Shown one piece after another: positions 15,192-23,663 of a stretch of 64,000 nt of DNA (positions are counted from its first letter, which is position 1; each line of letters opens with the position of its first letter). A program made the position numbers and the translations under genes. The DNA is from Burkholderia contaminans (lineage in GTDB: Bacteria > Pseudomonadota > Gammaproteobacteria > Burkholderiales > Burkholderiaceae). The notes under the pieces are model-generated. The model had not been told where the DNA came from and searched no databases. It saw nothing but the letters and a program-made list of their open reading frames with translations. Location: positions 248,001 through 312,000 of the forward strand of contig NZ_CP090643.1 of the NCBI RefSeq assembly GCF_029633825.1. Direction: 5' to 3'.

Positions 15192-16620
15192 TCAGTGCCC
15201 GCAGACCGCGTACGCAATACAGCCGCCCCCATTCTGCTCGTTGCAGAACCAGCCGTTGCCCTGTGGCTTGCAAATCTGAGGCTGGATTACCCGACCGTCT
15301 CCCCCCCGGGTCATCGCACAACTTCCGCCGATCACTGTGTACGACGCTGGGCAACCGGCGTATGCCTGACTTTGCCACCCGCCCGTATCAACCTGGACCG
15401 TACTGAGCGAGCCACCGGCTGTCCAGACACCGGATTGGCAAAACAGTGGGCCGTTACCGGAGTTCGCGATCAACCCGTTCGGGCCGCAACCAGCGCCTTG
15501 CTGTGCCCAGCCGTTCACTTGAACATATTCATCGGCATACAAGCGCCCGCTCACCTCGAGCTGGCCACTCCCCGCCTCCACCAACTACCGTCCGGCCGCC
15601 TGACCACGGCTGGAGATATAGGTTCTCCCCTGCGTTGATGTGCATCCGACCAGGATTGATGATTGACGTCCTGTCGCTCGACAGGGTTACGTTGCCATTT
15701 GTCACCACACCGTTTGCCCCGAACAAGTTGCCGTTCGCGCTAACGTCCCCAGACGAGTTGATCTGACGCCCCGAGATCTGGCCTGTATAGTTCATATACG
15801 CAGCCGGTTGCGCCCCACCGCCCGGGCCAGCCGCAACCGTCCCGCCGGCATAGACATCCCACGTGCGGACACCACCGCCCCAACCCGGCGGCATGTCATT
15901 CGGGTTCTCACCGTTGGTAGCGATATTGCCCGTGGCGGTCATCGTCTTCGTCGAAACATTGCCGGCGTTGGCCACGTCGTTTCCGTTCATATCGATCCCA
16001 GTGTTCATTCGGTTCAACTGGGGTTGCCCTGGGACAGCATTTCGATACAGGAAGTTATTCGTCAGCGTTCCGTTGTTGAAATTCAGGAGTGAGGCTGGCC
16101 TTCCCCCCGTAACACCGTACCCGGCGGTCGGGATCTGCCATGCGCCGAACGCGCCGTACGCGTTCGCAGCGCCGCCGGCGTACACCCCTGAGTTATTTAC
16201 CGGAATCATCCCGCCAAATCCACCAGCAGCTCGTGCGATTGATCCAAGACGTTGATCCTGGATGACGTTTCCACCGGTCGTGTATACAAATACCTGTAGA
16301 TTGCCAGCCGTCGGCTGGGTAACAGCTGCCGTCCACGTTTGGTTAAACGGGTTTGTCCCACTGAAGCCGGCCGGGAGGCCAACGTTGGCAGCCTTGACCG
16401 CTGCAACCGTCAGAACCGTTGGCGAAGTCGTCACGCTTCCCTGAAGCGCTGACATGTTCTGATTGACGTAGTTTGTCACCGCGGCGACCCATTGCTGCTG
16501 CTGCTGCGCCGTCGTGACATCAGTCATAACCTGGCGTTGGGTGGCGACACCATTTTGCAGTTGAGGCAGAAACATCATACTTGCAAGAATCGCAAACAGG
16601 ACCCCAAGAACTTCACTCAT
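15192..16620 (-). CDS. pilV: PilV tip adhesin, with a one-base frameshift
   Basis: PilV is the minor pilin at the tip of the thin pilus that recognises recipient cells. A short N-terminal membrane helix (VLGVLFAILASMMFLPQL) is followed by a long Ala/Asn/Gly-rich shaft. After GGRTVVGGGG the frame runs into an early stop at 15529. The next frame continues with exactly what PilV should have (GSGQLEVSGRLYADEYVQVN, CGPNGLIANSGNGPLFCQSG), crosses the sfx site and ends at 15192 after the current tip (TAGGSLSTVQVDTGG onwards). The two frames meet in a run of four G (minus strand; C 15570-15573); three G would restore one frame of about 475 residues. A sequencing error, a mutation or phase variation could each explain this. 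Confidence 0.85.
15423..15441 (-). repeat. sfx recombination site, pilV-proximal
   Basis: On the minus strand TTGCCAATCCGGTGTCTGG; encodes CQSGVW at the end of the constant part of PilV. Confidence 0.85.
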
Positions 16621-16622
16621 AT

Positions 16623-17108
16623 TCAGTTTCCTGTCTTAACCACCGACACCAGATTTCCGAGGGGAACGGTCACATTCAGAGGCTGAGGCACCGCATTCAT
16701 TCCAGTGGCCGCCGTGGTCCAGGTATTGCCATTTGAGACACCCACGGACGCATCATTGTTGGACTGCGCCAAGACAGTTTGTAGCGCTCCCGCTGGTAGC
16801 GCGGCATACACGGTTATGAGTCGGCCCGATCCAGAAGGCGTAACTGCGTTGCCCACGCCGTTGCTCGAAATGAACGTTGGCGAATACTGAGGCGCATACA
16901 CCGCGAGCTGGCTAGGCTGAATCACGCCGGTATAGCCCGGGTTCGAGTTCATAAAGGCCATAACAGCCGACCGGTAGGCCAGAAACTGAGAAGCTGCAGC
17001 TGCACTCGACACCGTGTACGAGGTCGGCTGAACCATCTGCTGGATCGAGGCGATATAGGCACCGGTTGCCGAAGCGATGGCCACAACGAGGAGAGGCAGG
17101 TATCGCAT
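16623..17108 (-). CDS. pilM: thin-pilus protein PilM
   Basis: A 161-residue protein with an N-terminal membrane helix (YLPLLVVAIASATGAYIA) and a periplasmic domain rich in Ser, Thr, Val and Asn, ending MNAVPQPLNVTVPLGNLVSV. Size, layout and the FLAYRSAVMAFMNSNPGYTG segment fit the IncI1 thin-pilus PilM. In R64 the gene stands before pilN; here it lies between the retraction-type ATPase and pilV, 2 bp from pilV, so translation is coupled. PilM is needed for pilus formation, probably as an inner-membrane accessory; its exact job is not known. Confidence 0.65.
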   Translation of the reverse strand: MRYLPLLVVAIASATGAYIASIQQMVQPTSYTVSSAAAASQFLAYRSAVMAFMNSNPGYTGVIQPSQLAVYAPQYSPTFISSNGVGNAVTPSGSGRLITVYAALPAGALQTVLAQSNNDASVGVSNGNTWTTAATGMNAVPQPLNVTVPLGNLVSVVKTGN

Positions 17109-17114
17109 TTCGGA

Positions 17115-18152
17115 TCACCTTTGACGCACAAAGCTCTTTTCCGACTGCATTCGAAGGAGCTCGTTCTTCTGGCGGTCAATCTCTGTACCGAGTTGGGTGA
17201 ACTCTCCTCTTCTGAGATGACTGCGTACAGGATCCGCGTCCGCCATGCAAAATAGCGATCGGGATGAAAGTACTCGAGGTGGGTTCCCTGTCTTCATGGA
17301 TCCAATTAGCTCGTCGCTGATGGAGCGCGGGTCGCCACCTGTGTTTCCTAGCCGCAGATCAAGATGTATTGCGAAGCGAAACGAGTCGACGAATTGCGCG
17401 GAGGGCTGACCGCGCCCTGCAGCACGAGCGAACCGTTCGATCCCGTTGATCAGGTCACTACCGTGATACGTACATAACACCAAGAACCCCATCTTCGAGG
17501 CGTGGACCACCACTTCTGCGGTTCGATCATCAAGGACCTCTCCAACAAACAGAACGTTTGGCGTCGCGCGGGCGAGATCCTTTACGGCTTCGAACATGTC
17601 CTCAGGCGTATCAACCTCCCGTTGGTGGATGTACCCGTTCGCATATCGACCTTCAAGAGGCATCTCAATCGGACTTTCAATGGTCCACGTAACTCCACCT
17701 AACACGCGCGCCCGTTCCTGGATGAACGAACTCGCGGTGGTCGTCTTCCCTGCACCCGGCCTACCGAGGAATAGGCCGATCCCATCACGTACGTCCCTGC
17801 CCATCAGCTTCGCCTGGAGCGGGGCGGCCATACCTATATCCCCGAACTGACGAGGCTTGAATCGGAAAGCGCGGCATACAAAGACGAATTCGCCGTTTGC
17901 AAGCGGGATCCGTTTCACCCGCACACTTTCACCCACTGCCGGCGGCCATACGACCGAAAAGCCATATCGCGCTTTCTCGCCACCCCGGAGCGTCCACTCG
18001 GATACAAGCGTCTCGAACATGCTCCGGACCTCGTCCCATGTCTCGTTGGGCAGCGGAGCTGCCACATACGAGTCAGGGGTTTCCTTGTACCAAGCCTTGG
18101 TCGGATCGATGCTCACGCACAGATCCGACCAAACGATGTCCTGCAGAGTCAT
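17115..18152 (-). CDS. PilT-family (retraction-type) ATPase in the pil operon
   Basis: A 345-residue GspE/PilT-family ATPase. A short N-terminal domain precedes the P-loop GRPGAGKTTT (130-139). The Asp-box-like part (TWTIESPIEMPLEGRY), Walker B (NVLFVGEVLD) and a His-box-like part (VLCTYHGSD) follow in order. It lacks the zinc Cys pairs of the assembly ATPase PilQ, and its length matches retraction ATPases. R64-type thin-pilus operons have only PilQ, so a second motor between pilS and pilM is notable; it could pull donor and recipient together. Retraction is inference from the family. The gene starts 21 bp after the pilS stop and ends 6 bp before pilM. Confidence 0.75.
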   Translation of the reverse strand: MTLQDIVWSDLCVSIDPTKAWYKETPDSYVAAPLPNETWDEVRSMFETLVSEWTLRGGEKARYGFSVVWPPAVGESVRVKRIPLANGEFVFVCRAFRFKPRQFGDIGMAAPLQAKLMGRDVRDGIGLFLGRPGAGKTTTASSFIQERARVLGGVTWTIESPIEMPLEGRYANGYIHQREVDTPEDMFEAVKDLARATPNVLFVGEVLDDRTAEVVVHASKMGFLVLCTYHGSDLINGIERFARAAGRGQPSAQFVDSFRFAIHLDLRLGNTGGDPRSISDELIGSMKTGNPPRVLSSRSLFCMADADPVRSHLRRGEFTQLGTEIDRQKNELLRMQSEKSFVRQR

Positions 18153-18173
18153 GACGTCGATGCTTCGGAAGGG

Positions 18174-18656
18174 TTAGTGGCCGTAGACGAAGGTAATGGT
18201 CTGCGTCGCTGCGCTATTGCAGGCGGTGACGGCCGCGCCGGCATCCAGCGGATTGGTCGTGCTATACACAGTTCCGGCCAGCGTCATCGTTACATAGTTC
18301 GTCGCCTTGTTCACCATATCCACACACCCGCTGCTCGGCACACCGTTCTCGACAATCGCGAATTGCGACGGGTTCGCGTCGACTGCCACCGTTACCGAGC
18401 CACCCCACTGGTTGATCAGCGTATTCCCAGTCACCATGTTCGACGGAGCCAACTTGGTGGCGATGGCTGTGGTGACGCCCGTGAAAGCGGTCTGACCGGT
18501 ATAAGTGTTGGCGATATTCGTCGCGAGCTGCGTCAGGTTCGCGACTTCGGTCGAACCTTTGTTCTTGCTAAAGATTGAGACCAGAATGATCACAATCGCG
18601 GCGATACCCACCAGGCGCACCAGGTATTTAAACCAGGAGCCCATAATTTCATCCAT
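18174..18656 (-). CDS. pilS: major thin-pilus prepilin PilS
   Basis: A 160-residue type IVb pilin. GGAGG lies 6 bases before ATG 18656. A very short leader ends in IMG, which would leave SWFKYL... as the mature start, followed by a hydrophobic helix (LVGIAAIVIILVSIF). The C-terminal domain has the PilS hallmarks: INQWGGSVTV, VPSSGCVDM and AVTACNSAATQTITFVYG, where the two Cys close the D-region loop. Unusually, the fifth mature residue is not Glu, the residue conserved in nearly all type IV pilins. PilS subunits build the filament. No prepilin peptidase gene (pilU) is in the window. Confidence 0.8.
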   Translation of the reverse strand: MDEIMGSWFKYLVRLVGIAAIVIILVSIFSKNKGSTEVANLTQLATNIANTYTGQTAFTGVTTAIATKLAPSNMVTGNTLINQWGGSVTVAVDANPSQFAIVENGVPSSGCVDMVNKATNYVTMTLAGTVYSTTNPLDAGAAVTACNSAATQTITFVYGH

Positions 18657-18710
18657 CTCCCACCTCCATCACGATGCTTCGTTAAGAAAAGTTCCGGCGG
18701 CGACTTCCTC

Positions 18711-19904
18711 TTAGGTTCCGCCGATCGCGCCCAGCTGGGTCGTCACGCCGTTGATCGCGTACATCAGAAATCCCATTAGCGCGTACATGGCCATCTCTGC
18801 GTAGAAGCCTGATTTTCTCGCCTTGCTAAGCGCTTCACGTTCGATTTGTAGGGCCCATCGCTCCGTTAATCGACTCACTTTCGCGCTAAAGTCCTTGAAT
18901 CCACCGATCGAGCGTATGCGGTCTACTATCGTGGGGTTCGGAAATTCAAACGGTGGCAATTTCCCGCCCGCGCCCGGTTCCTCCAGCGCCTGGGCAAGCT
19001 TTTTCCCGCCGTCAGTCATCCGGTACCGGATATGCCAGAGGCGTTCACGCAACCACGGGCTCGCAGTCGCCATCTGATGTGCCAACGCATGCACGTCAGT
19101 AATACCCGCCTCGACCATTCCGGAGAAGGTCGAGAGCCACTTGTATCCTTCGATGTCGCGATAGAACGAATAGGGGAAGTAGCGTTCGGCTTTGATCCGT
19201 GTCGGCCCGATCCAACGCGGAAAGGACCATCGGATTGCATAGAACGCCACCGCGCATAGCAGAGGCGGCACGACGGACCACCACGACTGGGAGAAGTCGG
19301 CCGCCTTGTACATTACGATGCCCATACCCTGGACCTTGCTCTCAGGCAGGCCCTGAATGATGCTCGGCATGACGTACTCGCCGACGGCCCACATCACCCC
19401 ATACGTCATCGCCAAGTACATGACGGGCCGAATCGCAGCGGCCTTGTAGGCGCGCAAGACCGCGTCGACTCTGTCGTGAGAACTAATGAGAAGGTCAAGT
19501 GCTATCCCAAGCTTTCCCGACATTTCGCCGCCGGCGATGATCGCCTGCTCATCAAGCGGCACTGCTATCGCGATCGCCTTACGGAGGGGCATGCCTTCAC
19601 GCATTCTCCTGGCGACGTTCGCGACCAGAGCAGCGGAACTCCTTCTTTTCCGCTTAAGCATGATGGCGGCGAATCCATCCAGAGCGTCTTCGACCGATAC
19701 CCCATTTCCATTCTGGGTAGCGAGGTGGTCATACAGCGCTTCACGCGTGGCCCAGTTAAATGCCTTACGATCAGCGGCGTCTGAAATCCTTCCCCACCAG
19801 CCAGTTCGCTTCCGGGATAGCGTCTTCTGTCGCACGCGTTGCCCGCCTCGGCCTAACCCCAGCGCGTTTAGCAGCTGCCCTTTCAAGCCGTCGACCTTAG
19901 GCAT
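18711..19904 (-). CDS. pilR: thin-pilus inner-membrane platform protein PilR
   Basis: Start ATG 19904 lies inside the end of pilQ (8-bp overlap), giving 397 residues; a longer frame to 19940 has no ribosome site. The protein shows two GspF-like halves. ATREALYDHLATQNGNGVSV and EGMPLRKAIAIAVPLDEQAI belong to the first; VEAGITDVHALAHQMATASP belongs to the second. There are three to four membrane segments (about VMYLAMTYGVMWAVGEYV, WWSVVPPLLCAVAFYAI, and one near the C-terminus). In type IVb pili this protein is the membrane platform that couples the PilQ motor to pilin extraction. It is followed by pilS after 54 bp. Confidence 0.8.
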   Translation of the reverse strand: MPKVDGLKGQLLNALGLGRGGQRVRQKTLSRKRTGWWGRISDAADRKAFNWATREALYDHLATQNGNGVSVEDALDGFAAIMLKRKRRSSAALVANVARRMREGMPLRKAIAIAVPLDEQAIIAGGEMSGKLGIALDLLISSHDRVDAVLRAYKAAAIRPVMYLAMTYGVMWAVGEYVMPSIIQGLPESKVQGMGIVMYKAADFSQSWWSVVPPLLCAVAFYAIRWSFPRWIGPTRIKAERYFPYSFYRDIEGYKWLSTFSGMVEAGITDVHALAHQMATASPWLRERLWHIRYRMTDGGKKLAQALEEPGAGGKLPPFEFPNPTIVDRIRSIGGFKDFSAKVSRLTERWALQIEREALSKARKSGFYAEMAMYALMGFLMYAINGVTTQLGAIGGT

Positions 19905-21561
19905 TCGCGATCTCCAAAGAGCGTCGGTTCGCATCGCCAACAGCCACGTCTACAACTTCGTGAAATTGTTCCTTGGTCACGATTACATCCACCATTTCCT
20001 GGACGTGATTCGGATCCACTCGTCCGGAAAGCACGTGGCCAATTGCAGTCTCGAGGAGAGGGGGATCGGCGTCAGGACGGCGGTGGTGATTTCGGCGAGC
20101 AACTGCGGTACCGCGATCAATGAAGTCAGCCATCAGTCTTGCGTCGGTCACAACGACTTCCATGATTCCGAAGCGCGGCCCGGTTCCCTCGTGGCTGCAC
20201 TCCTCGCAGCCTGGGCCGCGCACATAGACCTTGCTCAGATCGCCGTCCTCGGACCACGTCCGAAGGGCCGCAAGTACCGAGGGGCTCACTGCCCCTGGTG
20301 CATCGTCAATGTGAACCTTGCAATGGGGACAAAGAGGGCTAAGAAGCCGTTGAGCGACCACACCTCGAACGATTTTCGGATCGCAGAACATCCGGCGCTT
20401 AAGCTTAGTGATGTCCATCAATTCGAGGCGGTCCGGCCAGAGGAATGCGTCTGAAACGTGCAGCGTCGTTGACACTTTGTGGCCCGTGGTCGCCGCCTCA
20501 AACGCCATCAATGCGACTTCAGCTCCTCGGATTTCGCCTGGGGAGATCATTCTCGGAGCCATCCGCAGTGCCGCGGCCATTGCCTCTGCAAACTGCTCCG
20601 CTGTCGCTGCCTTGTCGAGCGCGTTCGTCACGGGAAGCTGCGTCGAGAACTCCTCCGGAAACTCGATCGGGTCCGCGATCATGATCTGCTTCAGGTAAGG
20701 ACGGACTCGTGCCTCCTCCTTTCGGAGCTCGTAGTCGGTTGTCGACTTGCCTGCCCCGGTGGGTCCCGTAATAATCAGAATCCCGTCAGGCATCGACATA
20801 ATGTGGCGAAGCTTCGCGATGTTCTGCTCCGTGAATCCCATCTTCGGCAGCAGAAACTCGCCATGGGGCGGCGCCGGAAATCTCAGTACCTCGAGGCCTG
20901 CGCGACGCTCCGCTCGTACCGTATTCGCGTACTGCAGGCGAAGCACCATAAACTGCCCACCTTGAGCGGCCGGATACATTGGACCGCGCACAATCCGGAT
21001 CGATGTGACCCCCGTGTCGCTTTTGAGCTTCTCGCCGGTAACTTGTGCGTTTTGACGTTCGTGATCACGCCACTGCGCATCGCCGGTTGTGACGAGACCT
21101 TGCCAGATCGCACGGACCAGAAGCTCAGCTTTCTCCTGCTGGTACTCCCGGAAGTGTCGCAAGTCGTTGTTCACTGTCAGCTGCACAATTGCGTGCTGAC
21201 CGCGCAAGAGAAAGTGAATATCCGACGCGCGGTAGTAGGCAGCACGCTCGATTAATTCGAGCGCCTCAGCGCGATTTTCGTATCCCTCTTGTTGAGGTTG
21301 ATCTGCATCACGGTTGCTAAACCGAAAGCCCTGCCCATCACGGAGCTGCATCACTGCAGCGAGATCAATCGTCTCGTGTTTGAGCGCAAATCCAGCGTCC
21401 TTGTTACGGTCGATCCACGACAAGAACACCGGATTTCTCGCTGTCTGTTTGTCCGCCCATACCTTCATCGTCAGCCGATCAAACGCGATCTGCGCCCCAA
21501 TTTTTTCGGGCGGCGGAATGATCTGCCGACTCCCACCGGCACCGTTTGCTCTAACGTCCAT
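19897..21561 (-). CDS. pilQ: thin-pilus assembly ATPase PilQ
   Basis: A 554-residue cytoplasmic ATPase of the GspE family (start ATG 21561, behind AGGGGTGG, overlapping the pilO end by 11 bp). The motifs appear in order: YRASDIHF, the P-loop ITGPTGAGKST (about 264-274), the Asp-box region MIADPIEFPEEF, a Walker B-like segment (MISPGEIRGAEVALMAF), the His-box TTLHVSD, and a zinc site made from CPHC and CEEC. The zinc site marks assembly rather than retraction ATPases. PilQ drives extension of the PilS filament. Its C-terminal tail (from about 480) is longer than the core requires. Overlap with pilO and pilR indicates one polycistronic message. Confidence 0.88.
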   Translation of the reverse strand: MDVRANGAGGSRQIIPPPEKIGAQIAFDRLTMKVWADKQTARNPVFLSWIDRNKDAGFALKHETIDLAAVMQLRDGQGFRFSNRDADQPQQEGYENRAEALELIERAAYYRASDIHFLLRGQHAIVQLTVNNDLRHFREYQQEKAELLVRAIWQGLVTTGDAQWRDHERQNAQVTGEKLKSDTGVTSIRIVRGPMYPAAQGGQFMVLRLQYANTVRAERRAGLEVLRFPAPPHGEFLLPKMGFTEQNIAKLRHIMSMPDGILIITGPTGAGKSTTDYELRKEEARVRPYLKQIMIADPIEFPEEFSTQLPVTNALDKAATAEQFAEAMAAALRMAPRMISPGEIRGAEVALMAFEAATTGHKVSTTLHVSDAFLWPDRLELMDITKLKRRMFCDPKIVRGVVAQRLLSPLCPHCKVHIDDAPGAVSPSVLAALRTWSEDGDLSKVYVRGPGCEECSHEGTGPRFGIMEVVVTDARLMADFIDRGTAVARRNHHRRPDADPPLLETAIGHVLSGRVDPNHVQEMVDVIVTKEQFHEVVDVAVGDANRRSLEIANA

Positions 21562-22861
21562 AGACCACCCCTGCGATTTTCCAGGACGACGAGTCACCAC
21601 CGGCCGAGCCGGTGGCGTCGTCTAACTGCATTTCATTGATCCGGACACCAGGTACGCTGTCAAAGCTGAGCGCAAACGGTGCTGTCGGAACGGCGAAGGA
21701 GAACTGAATTGCGGGAATCGGCGGCGGCGGGGCATCGCCAAGGGCCGTAGCTGCGATCGTTGCAGGGTCACGCTGCTTCGGTTGGGGCGCGGGCATCGCT
21801 GAAACCGCAACAGCAATTTGGTGGACCTGGGACCATAAGACGAGCGCGTTGCGCGCGGCGCGAAGCGCGACCGCGTTATCCGTGCCTTGCAAACCGACCG
21901 GCAATGGGAGTGGCGACGATCGGGACGCTGTATTCCCATCGTCAGCGACAACAGCACCGTGGGGTACGTTGGCGATCGTAGCGCCCGACCCGCGCCTCCA
22001 ACTGACCATGAATTGGGAGTCGGAGCAGCGATACGACGTAAGCTGCCATCCCATCTGCCACGCGGGCTCGCTATAGACAGCACGTCGACATGCGTCTATC
22101 CAGATCTGCGAGTCCGGGGTTGACCTAAGGATCTTCCCGGCGTCCGGCACTGACGCCTGAGCCGCTAGCCGAGCGCTTTCCGCCGCAGCGTCACGGGCAG
22201 ATTTCAGTCGTCTCTGCTCCTGGATGTTCTCGTAGTACTGGTACGCAAAGTAGAGGCCAGCGAGAGCGACTACGACTGCTACACCGGACAACACCATACG
22301 CATTGAGTAACGAGGCGCTGTCAGGGATTCGATCGGCGTTCGCTTCGCAGTCGCGCGATCGATCAGCTCCTCGAGTTGCTCGAGCGTTCCATTAACGTGG
22401 TTGAAGTCCTCAAGTGACGCGTGGTCCTGGCGAGCCTGTTGGATATCCTCAAACGTGCCAACTACGTCGCCATCCGGCATCAACCCGTAATTGTCTCGAA
22501 CGGCGATATACCACCAAAGACCGTCACCGAGATCGAATGCACCCGCCCACGGCACCTTGTGCGAATCAGCGAGGAGCGCAGCAAGGCTATATATCTTGCT
22601 CGGCCAGCCCGGAGACAGGGCCGGGCTGAATCCAACCTGAATCGCTTCATCTCCCACACGGCGGGCGACCCAGTCCGCCCGCATAGCGGCGGCCTCTTCA
22701 CCCAACTCCATACGCTCCGGGGAAATTTCGTAGGAGCGCCACCGCATACCGATGAGCCACTTCCGCTTGTCAACGGTCACGATTTCCGACCGAACGACGG
22801 GCGGCAATCCGGCCTCGGAAGCCGTTCCGAGATACTCGGGCATGTATGTTGAATCTTGCAT
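21551..22861 (-). CDS. pilO: thin-pilus protein PilO (PilO2 type)
   Basis: A 436-residue bitopic inner-membrane protein. The cytoplasmic N-terminal part (1-188) includes WVARRVGDEAIQVGFSPALS and WWYIAVRDNYGLMPDGDVVG, typical of the 'type 4b pilus PilO2' family. One membrane helix follows (189-208), then a short coiled coil (YYENIQEQRRLKSARDAAAE) and a periplasmic domain. It should form the alignment complex that links the PilQ/PilR motor to the PilN secretin. It lies 26 bp after the PilP gene and overlaps pilQ. The order here is N-P-O-Q, whereas R64 has N-O-P-Q. Confidence 0.75.
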   Translation of the reverse strand: MQDSTYMPEYLGTASEAGLPPVVRSEIVTVDKRKWLIGMRWRSYEISPERMELGEEAAAMRADWVARRVGDEAIQVGFSPALSPGWPSKIYSLAALLADSHKVPWAGAFDLGDGLWWYIAVRDNYGLMPDGDVVGTFEDIQQARQDHASLEDFNHVNGTLEQLEELIDRATAKRTPIESLTAPRYSMRMVLSGVAVVVALAGLYFAYQYYENIQEQRRLKSARDAAAESARLAAQASVPDAGKILRSTPDSQIWIDACRRAVYSEPAWQMGWQLTSYRCSDSQFMVSWRRGSGATIANVPHGAVVADDGNTASRSSPLPLPVGLQGTDNAVALRAARNALVLWSQVHQIAVAVSAMPAPQPKQRDPATIAATALGDAPPPPIPAIQFSFAVPTAPFALSFDSVPGVRINEMQLDDATGSAGGDSSSWKIAGVVYGR

Positions 22862-22887
22862 GTCAGTCCAATGAGCAGCGAGGTGAC

Positions 22888-23649
22888 TTATCGAAGGCCC
22901 GGCGGCATCCCAACAGGGATCGGCACTGACGACGATTGAGTGCTCGCCTGTGCACCCTCGCCACCGAACGCGAGGTCCGTCACCTTCCCGCTCTGCTCAA
23001 CTGAGACCTGGCTAAGGTCGATGCTTTTGATCCTCCCGACTCCACGGACCGTGTCTCCGACGTGTGCTTTTACTTGTGCACCCGACGAAAGACGTATCCT
23101 CGCGGTCCATGTTCCGTCCACCATGCTGACTTCCTGGACAACGGCGCGCGGAGGGTCAGCCAGCGGCACCGCTGCGGCCGCAGTCAACGACTGCTGGCCC
23201 GCCATCGGGAATGGCGGCACTCCAGCATTCCCTCGACCCGCCGCCGCGTCGTTGAATACCCCGCGACGAGCCTGCTCGAGGTCGTGACGAAGCTTCTCGT
23301 TCTCGATTTGAGCCTTCATCAACTGGCTTTCAGAATTAACCGCGTCCAGCGTGCCGTAGTACGACTTCCACGTCGGGCTCGTCGACATTGCCGGATGAGC
23401 GTCCGGGTTTCCAGGACTCGACGGGGTCTTCGAGACACCAGGCTCCCCTCCTCCATTGGTGGGGGACGACGCCGCGGACGGCGTAACATTGACGCTTTGT
23501 GACCGTGGGGAACCCACGTCCCATGACGCCGACAGTCCCGATCCCAGATCCTTCGCCCGCGCCGGCGCCGCAATCGCACAGTGCGCGACCAATCCGGCCG
23601 CGACGATCAAACCCGCAACGCATGCATGTACCGTGAACTTGGTATTCAT
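22888..23649 (-). CDS. pilP: thin-pilus periplasmic protein PilP
   Basis: A 253-residue exported protein: signal peptide (about 1-28), a Ser/Pro/Gly-rich linker, a helix (SQLMKAQIENEKLRHDLEQA) and a C-terminal beta domain (VVQEVSMVDGTWTARIRLSS, VGDTVRGVGRIKSIDLSQVS) of the PilP kind. It is about 100 residues longer than R64 PilP because of the linker. PilP-type lipoproteins or periplasmic proteins connect the secretin to the inner-membrane complex. The gene sits 14 bp after pilN. Family assignment rests on the C-terminal domain and position. Confidence 0.65.
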   Translation of the reverse strand: MNTKFTVHACVAGLIVAAGLVAHCAIAAPARAKDLGSGLSASWDVGSPRSQSVNVTPSAASSPTNGGGEPGVSKTPSSPGNPDAHPAMSTSPTWKSYYGTLDAVNSESQLMKAQIENEKLRHDLEQARRGVFNDAAAGRGNAGVPPFPMAGQQSLTAAAAVPLADPPRAVVQEVSMVDGTWTARIRLSSGAQVKAHVGDTVRGVGRIKSIDLSQVSVEQSGKVTDLAFGGEGAQASTQSSSVPIPVGMPPGLR

Positions 23650-23663
23650 GAAATCCGATTCCT

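Larger units (their letters stand above)
14825..15441. mobile_element. shufflon: one invertible segment between two sfx sites
   Basis: Two 19-bp sites that fit R64 sfx (GTGCCAATCCGGTNNNTGG, except TT for GT at the start) lie in inverted orientation at 14825-14843 (plus) and 15423-15441 (minus). The 579 bp between them carry two C-terminal pilV cassettes pointing towards each other, with a 102-bp spacer. The one joined to pilV now is on the minus strand (stop 15192); the silent one is on the plus strand (stop 15089). Inversion would exchange them. This is the smallest possible shufflon: one segment and two tips. Confidence 0.9.
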
